Origin: Clostridium mediterraneense
GTDB taxonomy: Bacteria > Bacillota > Clostridia > Clostridiales > Clostridiaceae
Length of the DNA: 64,000 nt
Direction of reading: 5' to 3'
NCBI RefSeq assembly: GCF_900091705.1
Contig: NZ_LT594785.1
Span: 1,782,985-1,846,984 of the forward strand
The position numbers and the translations under genes were made by a program. This document shows, in pieces, positions 8,878 through 17,837 of the stretch (the stretch's first letter is position 1; the number at the start of each line of letters is the position of its first letter). The notes under the pieces were generated by a model. That model searched no databases, had not been told where the DNA came from, and saw only the letters and a program-made list of their open reading frames with translations.

Positions 8878-9639
8878 TTAACTATCTATTTTTTCTAATT
8901 CCTCACCTATATAATCTAATAAGTCTTCAGTTGAATAAATCCCTTCTTTTTCGGTAATAAAAGCATCCTTATGTCTAAAACTAGCATGCTTTGGCAAGAT
9001 AGCTTTTCCTCTTGTGGTAAAGTCTTTGTCAACATAACTATCTCCTGCTGTAATCAAATTATTTAACTTATATTTATCAATTAAATAATCTAAAGCATTT
9101 ATCTTATTTATTCTTTTATCTATAATAAATATTTTTACTCGTATTTGTATTATCTCTATATTAGCCTCAAATTTATCTCTTAATACTTCATAAGCTATTT
9201 TTGCTTCATTCATATCTTTACATTTTATAGTTATATAAAAACCTTCAATATTTCTTATTTCAATACAATCAATATTTAATGATTCTATAAAATTTATCTG
9301 CTTATCTATTTCTTCTGGAATAATTAAATTTTTCATTCTTTTATCCCATTCTAAATCTAGCTCTCCATTTATATATATCTGAGCTCCATTACTACAAATT
9401 ATTATTTCAGGCTTGTACTCTTTTATAAAATCAATTCTTAAAGTTTGCTCTATATTTCTCATTGTGCAAGGAATAAAATTAAATTCTTCTTTTTCTAACA
9501 GTTCTTTTAATTTATTATAACTATCATCTGTCATATAAGTTATTTCTTTATGACCTATATACTCTACACATCTAAAGCCTTCATTTTTAGCATGTACTAT
9601 AGTCCTATCTAAATCTGTTACAAAATCTATTTTCTTCAT
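8878..9639 (-). CDS. HAD-superfamily hydrolase of the Ter module
   Basis: 253 residues, cytoplasmic. Motif I is FVTDLDRTIV with the nucleophile Asp9 and the acid/base Asp11. The last HAD motif is AGDSYVDKDF near residue 200, with the paired acids that hold Mg2+. The size and the cap between the motifs fit a Cof-like (type II cap) phosphatase for a small molecule. Next to two phosphoribosyltransferases, it likely removes a phosphate from a sugar- or nucleotide-like intermediate. It starts one base before the stop of the upstream StiP gene, which suggests translational coupling. Confidence 0.8.
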   Translation of the reverse strand: MKKIDFVTDLDRTIVHAKNEGFRCVEYIGHKEITYMTDDSYNKLKELLEKEEFNFIPCTMRNIEQTLRIDFIKEYKPEIIICSNGAQIYINGELDLEWDKRMKNLIIPEEIDKQINFIESLNIDCIEIRNIEGFYITIKCKDMNEAKIAYEVLRDKFEANIEIIQIRVKIFIIDKRINKINALDYLIDKYKLNNLITAGDSYVDKDFTTRGKAILPKHASFRHKDAFITEKEGIYSTEDLLDYIGEELEKIDS

Positions 9640-10707
9640 TTATTTATCTTTTCCCTCTATTATTGCTATTGCTTTATAATCACTATCCTTATATTCTCTT
9701 ATCTCTAGCTTCTTTTCCCTAGCTATATTAACAAGTTGTCTAACACTTTGGTCACTAATATCTTTCAATAATAACATCTTAGCTTTTCTTCTTATTAAAA
9801 CTCTAGAAGCTTCCCCTACACTTAGCTTTATAAGATTTATATCATCAACATTATAGATATCTTTAATCTTAATAGTTACATCTTTAGCATAATCTCTATC
9901 TTCTTTTTCAAATTTAAAATTTTCTAAATTCTTTCTAAATAAACTACTAATTCTATCAATATATAATTGTGAATAATCATATTCCTTTAAATAATCAATC
10001 ATTTTTGCGCCATGAAACTCATTATCTTTTATATATTTATCACTAAGGATAGTTCTACTAACAAGACCACTAACAGTTGAATTTAAAATTGATGTAGGAA
10101 TAGCTATATCTTCTCTAGTTCCATAAAACTTACTAAGCTTTGCTGGATCTGCAATAACAGCTAGTGAATTATCAACATTCTGATTATTTTCTCTATTAAA
10201 TATCTCTATAGATTTTTCTAATTCTCTAATTATAGAACCTTTTCCTGTCCAAGCATCTACAAATTGAATCTTAGCTTTAGGATGATTCTTTAAAATATAT
10301 TTTAAGGCATTATAATCTACACCTTTCCCCCTAATAATTGATATACTATAATGCTTTGTCTCTACACCATATTTATATCTTAAATATTTCTTCATTAAAA
10401 TTCCATAAGGAGTCCCTGCTCTTGCAAGAGATACAATAATCAAATCATTTCCTTTTTCCTTATATATAGCTTCTGAAATTTTTGCCACATAATCAGCTAT
10501 TTTTTGTCCATGAGTCTCAAGCATTTTAAAGAAATCCTTTTCTCTTGCTTTTGTAGGCTTATCCTCCTTAGATATTGTTTCTGAATAGCTAATCCCACTT
10601 CTTATAATCTTTTCTTTTTCTTCTACACTTACCTCTGACACTGTATCTGAAATATCTTTTAAAAGGAAAGTACAATCATCCTTATAGCTGCCATTTATTA
10701 ATTTCAC
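9640..10707 (-). CDS. StiP-type phosphoribosyltransferase with C-terminal PELOTA domain
   Basis: 355 residues with a GTG start at 10707, GGGGAG seven bases upstream. A Rossmann-like phosphoribosyltransferase core shows SLARAGTPYG (93-102) and a PRPP-loop-like VDAWTGKGS (150-158). The last 45 residues (about 310-355) fit the PELOTA RNA-binding fold found in this family. The family has also been annotated as a 'cysteine protease StiP', but the visible motifs favour a transferase. The predicted role is attaching ribose-phosphate to a base-like acceptor, perhaps with RNA recognition by the PELOTA part. It lies directly between the TRSP protein and the HAD phosphatase. Confidence 0.75.
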   Translation of the reverse strand: MKLINGSYKDDCTFLLKDISDTVSEVSVEEKEKIIRSGISYSETISKEDKPTKAREKDFFKMLETHGQKIADYVAKISEAIYKEKGNDLIIVSLARAGTPYGILMKKYLRYKYGVETKHYSISIIRGKGVDYNALKYILKNHPKAKIQFVDAWTGKGSIIRELEKSIEIFNRENNQNVDNSLAVIADPAKLSKFYGTREDIAIPTSILNSTVSGLVSRTILSDKYIKDNEFHGAKMIDYLKEYDYSQLYIDRISSLFRKNLENFKFEKEDRDYAKDVTIKIKDIYNVDDINLIKLSVGEASRVLIRRKAKMLLLKDISDQSVRQLVNIAREKKLEIREYKDSDYKAIAIIEGKDK

Positions 10708-10724
10708 CTTGAATCTCCCCTTAA

Positions 10725-11936
10725 CTATATTTTAAATATACTAATATTCTTTGTTAATTTTATATTTAAATCATTCTCTGTTAATAAAATTACCCTATCA
10801 TAATTTTTTTCAATTTCATCCTTATTATAAAAATAATATTTAACATCATTATCATAGAAAATATACTTTTCTTTTATAGGATAAAGTTCTTCCTTACAAG
10901 CATAAATGGGGCTTCTAGTTGTAGTTTTAAAATAAACTTCTCCATTAAGATATGATGCTATTCTTGAAGGAATATATATATTTTCCCCATGCCCTAAAAC
11001 TAAAGTTTTCTTTAAATATCCTAATTCTTTTTCTATCTTTTTAGCTATATCCTTACATTTCTCTTCTAAATTTCTAATATCTTTAAATTCAACGCCAAAT
11101 CTTCCACTATCTTTTATATAATTTTCTAAACCATGACTTGTTTTAAGTTCTATTCTATCTAAATTATTTAAATTAGTAATTTTTATTTTTTCTTTTAAAA
11201 ACTTTTCTTCCTTATCATAAAATATTGTAGCATCCTCTATTTTTATCTCTCCTGAGATTAAAGATAATACTTCTAAATCTATGTCTTCCTCTTCTATAAA
11301 TCTATCATATAAATCTAAATATTCTTTATTTCTCCAATCAAGAATACTTAAAATAGTATAATTCTTTATATTAGTAACTCCCTTTAGTTCTTTTATAATA
11401 TTAAGCATAGATTTTCCTGTTGTTATCTCATCATCTACTAAAATTATTCTTTCAGCTTTTAATAATCTTTCTTTATCTAATAAAAAACATTTATGAGTTG
11501 TAGCATGTGAATGTTCTTCTTCAAATTTTAATAAAGATTCTATCTCAACTATCTTCTCTCTAGTTGTAGTTAGATAATATGAATCTTCTATTGAAGAGGC
11601 TACTGACATTCCAAGACCAGTAGCTGTTTCTGCAAAACCTAGTACTAAAATATCTTCTTTACACTTAAAAGAATTGTTAAATAAATCATTTATATTTTTA
11701 TAATCAGATTCTTTAAAAGCTTTAACTATATTTTTTGTAAGTTTACTATCCTCACTAAGTCTTGAAGCTAATAAGTAACCAGCTAATCTACAAACATCAG
11801 GTTTTAATTCAATATGTTTTCCTAAAACCTTACTAATAAATAAAAAATTTCTCTTTGGGTTATTAGCTCTATATCCCTTAATCATTAAATCATCTAAATT
11901 TAATCCATATATATTTTCTTTTATACTAATCTTCAT
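10725..11936 (-). CDS. Phosphoribosyltransferase with TRSP domain
   Basis: 403 residues, cytoplasmic. The N-terminal half is a phosphoribosyltransferase. It has the motif FAETATGLG (101-109) and the PRPP-binding loop ILVDDEITTGKS, with the acidic pair Asp168-Asp169. The C-terminal half contains the sequence TTTRSP that gives the TRSP domain its name, preceded by VLGHGENIYIP. The PRTase-TRSP fusion is a hallmark of the Ter-linked biosynthetic module and is predicted to make a nucleoside-like compound. It starts one base before the stop of the upstream lyase gene. Substrate is unknown. Confidence 0.8.
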   Translation of the reverse strand: MKISIKENIYGLNLDDLMIKGYRANNPKRNFLFISKVLGKHIELKPDVCRLAGYLLASRLSEDSKLTKNIVKAFKESDYKNINDLFNNSFKCKEDILVLGFAETATGLGMSVASSIEDSYYLTTTREKIVEIESLLKFEEEHSHATTHKCFLLDKERLLKAERIILVDDEITTGKSMLNIIKELKGVTNIKNYTILSILDWRNKEYLDLYDRFIEEEDIDLEVLSLISGEIKIEDATIFYDKEEKFLKEKIKITNLNNLDRIELKTSHGLENYIKDSGRFGVEFKDIRNLEEKCKDIAKKIEKELGYLKKTLVLGHGENIYIPSRIASYLNGEVYFKTTTRSPIYACKEELYPIKEKYIFYDNDVKYYFYNKDEIEKNYDRVILLTENDLNIKLTKNISIFKI

Positions 11937-11937
11937 C

Positions 11938-13029
11938 TTAAAAATTCCCCTCTAAATATAGCTCGTCTACTTTTACTCCCTTATTTAATACTCCATAGAC
12001 CTCTGCTTTCTCCACTATCTTTTTCGCCCAATTTAAATGTGGTAATACTTCATTCATTTTATTATCAGAACACCCCTTAAATACTCCACCTTCTTTAGAA
12101 TTATCAATTATATTAACTGCATCAATATATTCTTCATAACTAACAATATGAGCTAAGTTTACATACCTTGCTTGCTTTGGGTGTATAACTGTTTTACCAC
12201 AAAAACCATTTTCCTTATCTAATCTAAGTTCATTTAAAAGTCCCTGAACTTCTTCTGAATTTATATCATCAGAAAAATATTCCCAGACTGGAGCTGATAT
12301 AATATATTCACTAGATTCACGTAAAAATATATTTACTATATCAATAAGACATTCTCCTACTACTCTTACCTCATAAATATTAGAATTCACAGATCTTCTT
12401 AAAGCAAATTTAGAAGAAAAGTCTGTTCCTCCAACTCTAATATTTAAAATAATATCCTTATATCTATCTAAAATATCTTTTATTATAATAAGTTCAGCCA
12501 TTCTTGTTTCTTTATAAATAATATTTTCTGATTCTAAAATTGGCATTACATAAAATATTTCATTAAATAAATTTGATAATTTTCTCGTGTGTTCTAAATA
12601 CTCTATGGCATTTTCTGCATTAAACTTTGGAAAAACAAAACCTGAAATTAATGGTGCATGATGTTTAGATAACCTACTACTAAAATCTATAAATTGATTT
12701 ATATTTCTTATCCTCATAAAAATAAGAGGTATATCTTCAAAATTTATTTCTTTATTTCTTAAGCTATTATAAAGCTTGTCTAAAATTATTATTGTATTAT
12801 CTTCACAAATCTTTAAATCACTTTCTCTTACAGAATCCTCAAAACAAATAGTTATACTTGCTATATTCTTAAAATCTCCATTCATAATCTTACTATAAAT
12901 ATCTTTGAGACTATTCATATATAAATTAGCTCCTAAAGCATATTTAAGGAAATTTTTATTACTATATTTATTAAAATCACTTGGTAACTTATAAAAATAC
13001 TTTTCTTTTAGGTCCATAAAATATCTCAT
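11938..13029 (-). CDS. HpcH/HpaI-like TIM-barrel C-C bond lyase of the Ter module
   Basis: 363 residues. Motifs ICFEDSVRE, RIRNI, RVGGTDF and GKTVIHPKQ match the citrate lyase beta / HpcH-HpaI aldolase superfamily, whose metal-dependent TIM barrel makes or breaks carbon-carbon bonds with CoA or oxo-acid substrates. This subgroup is known from Ter operons and has no defined substrate. It is the first gene of the operon. The ATG at 13029 has AAAGGTGG upstream, and a strong promoter lies 50 to 75 bases before it. I would place it at the head of a pathway that feeds the two phosphoribosyltransferases. Confidence 0.8.
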   Translation of the reverse strand: MRYFMDLKEKYFYKLPSDFNKYSNKNFLKYALGANLYMNSLKDIYSKIMNGDFKNIASITICFEDSVRESDLKICEDNTIIILDKLYNSLRNKEINFEDIPLIFMRIRNINQFIDFSSRLSKHHAPLISGFVFPKFNAENAIEYLEHTRKLSNLFNEIFYVMPILESENIIYKETRMAELIIIKDILDRYKDIILNIRVGGTDFSSKFALRRSVNSNIYEVRVVGECLIDIVNIFLRESSEYIISAPVWEYFSDDINSEEVQGLLNELRLDKENGFCGKTVIHPKQARYVNLAHIVSYEEYIDAVNIIDNSKEGGVFKGCSDNKMNEVLPHLNWAKKIVEKAEVYGVLNKGVKVDELYLEGNF

Positions 13030-13074
13030 TATTTATCCACCTTTTCACCTGTTTATTTTTTCTAATTAATTAAA

Positions 13075-13103
13075 ATTATATCATTAGGCTATTTTTTTGT
13101 TAA
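13075..13103 (-). promoter_or_regulatory. Main promoter of the Ter operon
   Basis: On the minus strand TTAACA, a 17-base spacer, then TATAAT with an upstream TG (TGATATAAT). This is close to the sigma-A consensus at both boxes. I see no obvious operator beside it. Confidence 0.75.
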
Positions 13104-13109
13104 ATAATA

Positions 13110-13152
13110 AACTTAAAACAAAAAGTGAACTCTATAATATGAATTCACTTTC
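13110..13152 (-). terminator. Terminator of the Bce-type transporter operon
   Basis: AAAGTGAA (13122-13129) pairs with TTCACTTT (13144-13151), and a T-rich tract follows on the minus strand. It lies seven bases beyond the permease stop. Confidence 0.7.
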
Positions 13153-13158
13153 TATTTA

Positions 13159-15138
13159 TTACTTATTTAACTTTCTATTTATATTATTTTTAACTATTAT
13201 ATAAGTTGCTATAAAATATCCACCATAAACTGACACTAAAATTACTGCAGTAACCATAATATTTCTAACAACATTATCATAGCCAAAGCTACTAACTATA
13301 TCTCTTGCAAGCTTTAATCCAACAATGGAATGTATTAATGCAACAGCTAAAGGAATTATGAAATATATAACAATTTGAATAAAGATAGATTTATTTATCA
13401 TAGCTCTATCCACACCTATTTTATCCATTAAATTATACCTTTCAATATTATCGGTTGATTCTGATAATTGTTGTATTGCTAATACTACTGAAGATGCTAT
13501 TAAAAATATTAAACCTAAATATATTGAAAGATAAGCAATCATAACTCCAAAAGCTAAAGGAGTTTCCTGTGCTGTATCTTGATTAGCATAAGCTATGCTT
13601 CCATTCTCTTTACTAATCAATTTCACCTTATTAGTAATCTCTGATAAATCTTTATTAGTATCAATATTAATATAAGATTTAACCTTTGGTAGATTATTCA
13701 CTACTAAATCATTAACAACAAAAATTACTATATCTGATTTAATAAATCCGTTATAAAAAGTAATATTACTGGCCATATCATTTACTGGCGTTAATATATT
13801 GTTATTTATATCTATCTGTTTTCCACTCTTTAAGACCGAATCAATATATTTTATAGCATCACCTATATTAGATATAACCATATATTGATTTTCTTTAAAA
13901 CTTATAGGCTTTTCACCAAGCATTTGTAATGTTTTATTTAACTGAGATAACTTAATAACATTAATATTGTCATTTATATATACAGGATAATATTTATTTA
14001 AATCACCTATATTATTTTTATTAAAGAAGCTTTTATAATGAATATCAGTCTTATACATATCAATATTAGAATAATTATTAGTATAACTACTTATATTTAA
14101 ACCATGATCTTTTAAATATTTATCTAAATCTACATTATTTCCTGATATAGTTATATCAAATTTACAAGCATCTTTAATACTAGAATTTATACTCTTATTT
14201 AATCCAAGCCCTGTTGATAAAGTGCATATTGCTATAAATAACATTAAACAAACAAATGACATAGATACAAAGGCAGTATTTATTTTACTATTAAGTTGTC
14301 TTAAAACAAACATATTTAAATCTCTTAAATATGTTTTCTTACTTGTTTGTACAACTTTTAAAAAGAACCCTGTTAATGATAAAAATAATAATAAAGTTCC
14401 TACTGCTCCAAGTCCAACACTTAGAAAATCTGTTCTTCCCCCTATTGTAGCAGTACCTTTTTTTAATATTAAATAATACGCAGTTCCTATCATAACTACA
14501 CTTATAAAGAATATAATAACTGATATTAAAATATTGCTTATTAATAATTTTTCATTTTTCTTTTTTGCATTAATTAAATTTATAAGCTTTATTCTTCTTA
14601 AAGAAAAACTATTAAAAATAAATACTATAATATATATAATTAAAAAACATATAATAGTTTTTAAGGCTGCTGATGAAGAAAATATAAAAATAAATTTATT
14701 TAACTTTGTATCAAATAACTTTGCTGTAAATATTGATAATCCCTGTGATAATAAAACTCCTAATAAAAGTCCAATCCCTAAAGAAAGGAAACCTAGTACT
14801 AAACTCTCTATAAATAAAATCCTTGAGATTTTACTTTTTTCCATACCAAGAGTCATATATATTCCAAATTCTTTTTTTCTTCTTTTTATAAGATAATTAT
14901 TAACATATAAAATCAAAAATCCAAGAATAAATGATACAAAAACAGAAGTAATACTCATAATAACATTTATTGAGGAGAATGCTGCCTTTTGTGACTCACT
15001 TAAATCCAATATTATAGTTTGAGATTGTATAGAATTAAAAGTATAGAAAATACAAACTCCAAATATTAAAGTCATAAAATAAATAGTATAATCTCTAACA
15101 CTTCTCCTTATATTTTTAAGAGCAAGATTAAAATACAT
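13159..15138 (-). CDS. BceB-type ABC transporter permease (FtsX-like)
   Basis: About 659 residues. I start it at the ATG at 15138 because GGAGGTG lies about nine bases upstream. The in-frame ATG at 15147 touches that site, and an upstream in-frame codon at 15174 would overlap the ATPase gene more deeply. One helix near residue 25 is followed by three more. A helix group around residues 190-300, a large outside domain (about 325-525) and a final helix cluster come next. This ten-helix plan with a roughly 200-residue external domain is typical of BceB/VraG permeases, which free lipid-II-cycle targets from bacitracin-like peptides. It overlaps the ATPase gene by 11 bases. Confidence 0.88.
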   Translation of the reverse strand: MYFNLALKNIRRSVRDYTIYFMTLIFGVCIFYTFNSIQSQTIILDLSESQKAAFSSINVIMSITSVFVSFILGFLILYVNNYLIKRRKKEFGIYMTLGMEKSKISRILFIESLVLGFLSLGIGLLLGVLLSQGLSIFTAKLFDTKLNKFIFIFSSSAALKTIICFLIIYIIVFIFNSFSLRRIKLINLINAKKKNEKLLISNILISVIIFFISVVMIGTAYYLILKKGTATIGGRTDFLSVGLGAVGTLLLFLSLTGFFLKVVQTSKKTYLRDLNMFVLRQLNSKINTAFVSMSFVCLMLFIAICTLSTGLGLNKSINSSIKDACKFDITISGNNVDLDKYLKDHGLNISSYTNNYSNIDMYKTDIHYKSFFNKNNIGDLNKYYPVYINDNINVIKLSQLNKTLQMLGEKPISFKENQYMVISNIGDAIKYIDSVLKSGKQIDINNNILTPVNDMASNITFYNGFIKSDIVIFVVNDLVVNNLPKVKSYINIDTNKDLSEITNKVKLISKENGSIAYANQDTAQETPLAFGVMIAYLSIYLGLIFLIASSVVLAIQQLSESTDNIERYNLMDKIGVDRAMINKSIFIQIVIYFIIPLAVALIHSIVGLKLARDIVSSFGYDNVVRNIMVTAVILVSVYGGYFIATYIIVKNNINRKLNK

Positions 15139-15898
15139 CTCTATCATCACCTCCAAGTAGGGCAATAACTTCAATTATTCTATTAAAAAATTCTTTTCTT
15201 GTATCATGTCCTCTAATTATTTCATTAAATATTTTTCCATCCTTTATAAAAAGAATTCTACTAGCATAACTTGCAGTAAACGCATCATGAGTAACCATCA
15301 TAATAGTTGCATTTAATGACTTATTAAGTTCTTCCATAGATTCTAATAACTTTTTAGCAGACTTCGAATCTAAAGCTCCTGTTGGCTCATCAGCTAAAAT
15401 CAGACTTGGATTAGTTATTATAGCTCTTGCTGCTGCAACTCTTTGTTTTTGTCCACCAGATACTTCATAGGGAAATTTATTTAATATATCAGTAATATTT
15501 AATTTATCACTTATCTCTTTGATTCTATTATCTATCTCTTTAGGTTTTATTTTTAATATCGATAAAGCTAATGCAATATTTTCATAATTAGTTAATGTGT
15601 CTAAAAGATTAAAATCTTGAAAAATAAATCCTAACTCTTCTCTTCTAAACTTAGATAAAGCCTTTGAACTTATTTTTGTAACATCCTTATCATTTATATT
15701 AATATGTCCACTACTTACCTTATCAATTGTAGCTATACAATTAAGCAAAGTAGTCTTTCCACTTCCTGATGCCCCCATTATTCCAACAAATTCACCTTCA
15801 TCTACTTCAAAACTAATATTATTTAAAGCTTTAACTACATTACCTCTTCTACCATAATATTTTTCTATATTACTTACTTTTAAAACTTGCTTCCTCAT
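15128..15898 (-). CDS. BceA-type ABC transporter ATPase
   Basis: 256 residues. Walker A is GASGSGKTT (42-50), the signature SGGQ is at 147-150 and Walker B is LILADE (166-171), followed by PTGALD. This is the MacB/LolD/BceA-type subgroup that pairs with FtsX-like permeases. It gives the energy for the permease just downstream, whose gene overlaps its end. GAGG lies upstream of the ATG at 15898. The 124 bases before it hold a promoter and a BceR-like operator, so the transporter pair can be induced separately from the regulator genes. Confidence 0.92.
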   Translation of the reverse strand: MRKQVLKVSNIEKYYGRRGNVVKALNNISFEVDEGEFVGIMGASGSGKTTLLNCIATIDKVSSGHININDKDVTKISSKALSKFRREELGFIFQDFNLLDTLTNYENIALALSILKIKPKEIDNRIKEISDKLNITDILNKFPYEVSGGQKQRVAAARAIITNPSLILADEPTGALDSKSAKKLLESMEELNKSLNATIMMVTHDAFTASYASRILFIKDGKIFNEIIRGHDTRKEFFNRIIEVIALLGGDDRDVF

Positions 15899-15967
15899 TA
15901 TTTATTATATCCTCCTTAAACTTCTTATAGCTTAATTCTATCAATCTACTAATTCTTAAACCATAGA

Positions 15968-15998
15968 AGTATATAACACTAAACTTACATTTTTGTTA
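15968..15998 (-). promoter_or_regulatory. BceR-like operator and -10 box before the ABC genes
   Basis: On the minus strand TAACA-AAAA-TGTAA (15985-15998) is an exact match to the TNACA-N4-TGTAA inverted repeat known for BceR-type regulators. Eleven bases on, a -10 box TATACT (15968-15973) follows, with no clear -35. That is the usual form of an activated promoter. Confidence 0.65.
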
Positions 15999-16022
15999 TA
16001 TTAGAAATACTATAAATTACTT

Positions 16023-17033
16023 TTAGAAAGTAATCATTTTATTAATAGGAAATATAATAGAAACTTTAGTTCCGATTCCTTCTTTTGAATCAAGTTTTAT
16101 TCTGAGTCCAAGTTTTATACAAAGTTTATTACATAAATAAAGTCCTATACCAGTTGATTTTATAAATTTTCGTCCATTATCACCTGTATATCCTTTTTCA
16201 AAAGCTTTAGCTATATCCTTTTCACTCATTCCAATTCCATTATCACAAATACTTAAAGTTATATTTTCTTCATTTTTATCACAATATATCTTCAGCTCTT
16301 TATTCCCCTTTTTCATATATTTAATAGAATTTATAATTATCTGATTTAAGATAAATTCTAACCATTTACTATCTGAATAAACTTCCTGATCAATATTGTC
16401 CAATTTTATTTTAATATTATTATTAAGCAGAGAATTCATATTTCTTTTAATCACTTTATTAACAGAACTTTTTATATTCATCTTTTTAATAATATAATCT
16501 TTCTCTACCTCATTGCTTCTAGCATAAAATAACGCTTGTTCTATATAATTTTCTATTTTCTCTACCTCTTCACTAATACTATCCACAACTTCAGATTCAT
16601 TATTTTCACTTATTAATTTACAAACTGCTATTGGTGTCTTAACCTCATGCACCCACATCTCAATATACTCTTTATATTCTTCACTTTTTATATTTAAGTT
16701 AGCTACCTCATCAGCCATTGACTTATTAGTTTCTTTGATAACTTTATATAAAATCTTTCCATCTAAAAAATTAGCTTCTTCTATTATATCTGAGATTAAA
16801 TATTTTTTATCTAAGGCCTTTAGATTATATAAAAGTTCGCTATAATATTTATTCTTATTAAAATAATCATAAATATAAAATATAGTACTTCCTATAAAAT
16901 TAACAATTACTATAAATATAATTGTATAATTCTCAACTCGTAATGACTTTAAAAGGACTGAGGTAAATATTAAAACTAATATATGAATCCCAATGAAAAT
17001 TAAATGAGATTTAAAATACTCTAATGGTTTCAT
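16023..17033 (-). CDS. BceS-type intramembrane-sensing histidine kinase
   Basis: 336 residues. Two membrane helices (about 11-30 and 36-55) are separated by only a few residues, so there is almost no outside sensor domain. This is the mark of intramembrane-sensing kinases that read the state of their partner ABC transporter. The phospho-acceptor motif is WVHEVKTP with His129. The ATP-binding part shows the N box around NSIKY and the G boxes GIGMS and GIGLYLC. It overlaps the response regulator gene by four bases. It likely senses transport flux of BceAB-like proteins rather than the peptide itself. Confidence 0.9.
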   Translation of the reverse strand: MKPLEYFKSHLIFIGIHILVLIFTSVLLKSLRVENYTIIFIVIVNFIGSTIFYIYDYFNKNKYYSELLYNLKALDKKYLISDIIEEANFLDGKILYKVIKETNKSMADEVANLNIKSEEYKEYIEMWVHEVKTPIAVCKLISENNESEVVDSISEEVEKIENYIEQALFYARSNEVEKDYIIKKMNIKSSVNKVIKRNMNSLLNNNIKIKLDNIDQEVYSDSKWLEFILNQIIINSIKYMKKGNKELKIYCDKNEENITLSICDNGIGMSEKDIAKAFEKGYTGDNGRKFIKSTGIGLYLCNKLCIKLGLRIKLDSKEGIGTKVSIIFPINKMITF

Positions 17034-17704
17034 ATAATCATATACCCCTGCCCTCTTTTAGTTTGTAAATAATCTACTGCTCCTATCCCTTCTAGTTTTT
17101 TTCTTAATCTATTCATATTAACAGTTAAAGTATTATCATCAACAAATTCTTCTTCCTTCCAAAGTTCCTTAATAATTTTATTTCTTGAAACTATCTTCTC
17201 TTTATTCTTAAATAAAATATGTAATATCCTACTTTCATTTTTAGTAAGCTCTATTTTCTTTTTATTAAATTCAGCTTCACTCTTAGATAAATTATATTTT
17301 AAGCCTCTAATATCAAATACCTCCATAGATTCCTTTAAATATGCCCTTTTCATAAGAGAAGCTACTCTTGCTAATAAAATTTGAATATTATAAGGTTTAG
17401 TTACAAAATCATCTGCTCCAAGATTAATGCTCATAAGTTCATCAATATCACTATCTCTGCTAGTAACTACTATTATAGGTACATTACTAACTTTTCTAAG
17501 TTCCCTACAAATATAATATCCATCATAATAAGGTAAATTAATATCTAGTAATACAAGCTTTGGATCTTCCTCTAATATTCTTTCTACTATATTTTCAAAA
17601 TCTAAGCTATAAGTAACTTCATAAGCATATTTATTTAAAATATTTGTAAGCTCTTTTATTATCTTCTCTTCATCTTCTACTATAAAAATCTTTTCTCTAG
17701 CCAT
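17030..17704 (-). CDS. BceR-type OmpR-family response regulator
   Basis: 224 residues with the start taken as the ATG at 17704, which has GAGGTG six bases upstream. A GTG at 17713 lies inside that site. The receiver domain has phospho-acceptor Asp54 in LLDINLP, with the acidic pair near residue 10 and a TSR motif near residue 81. A winged-helix DNA-binding domain (about 130-222) ends in RGQGYMI. It is first in the operon with the kinase. The BceR-like inverted repeat at 15985 is the likely binding site. Confidence 0.9.
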   Translation of the reverse strand: MAREKIFIVEDEEKIIKELTNILNKYAYEVTYSLDFENIVERILEEDPKLVLLDINLPYYDGYYICRELRKVSNVPIIVVTSRDSDIDELMSINLGADDFVTKPYNIQILLARVASLMKRAYLKESMEVFDIRGLKYNLSKSEAEFNKKKIELTKNESRILHILFKNKEKIVSRNKIIKELWKEEEFVDDNTLTVNMNRLRKKLEGIGAVDYLQTKRGQGYMII

Positions 17705-17803
17705 ATTAATCACCTCTATCTAATTATTCTTTTATTAAAAGCATACTATAGATTTTATTATTAAGTAATAACTTTTAACAATTATATGCCAAATTTAGAT
17801 AAT

Positions 17804-17836
17804 AAAAAAAGTAGATTCTTAAGAATCCACTTTTTT
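17804..17836 (-). terminator. Terminator after the KimA-like permease gene
   Basis: AAGTAGATTCTT pairs with AAGAATCCACTT (one mismatch on this strand), flanked by an A-run and a T-run. It begins two bases after the permease stop. Confidence 0.8.
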
Positions 17837-17837
17837 A

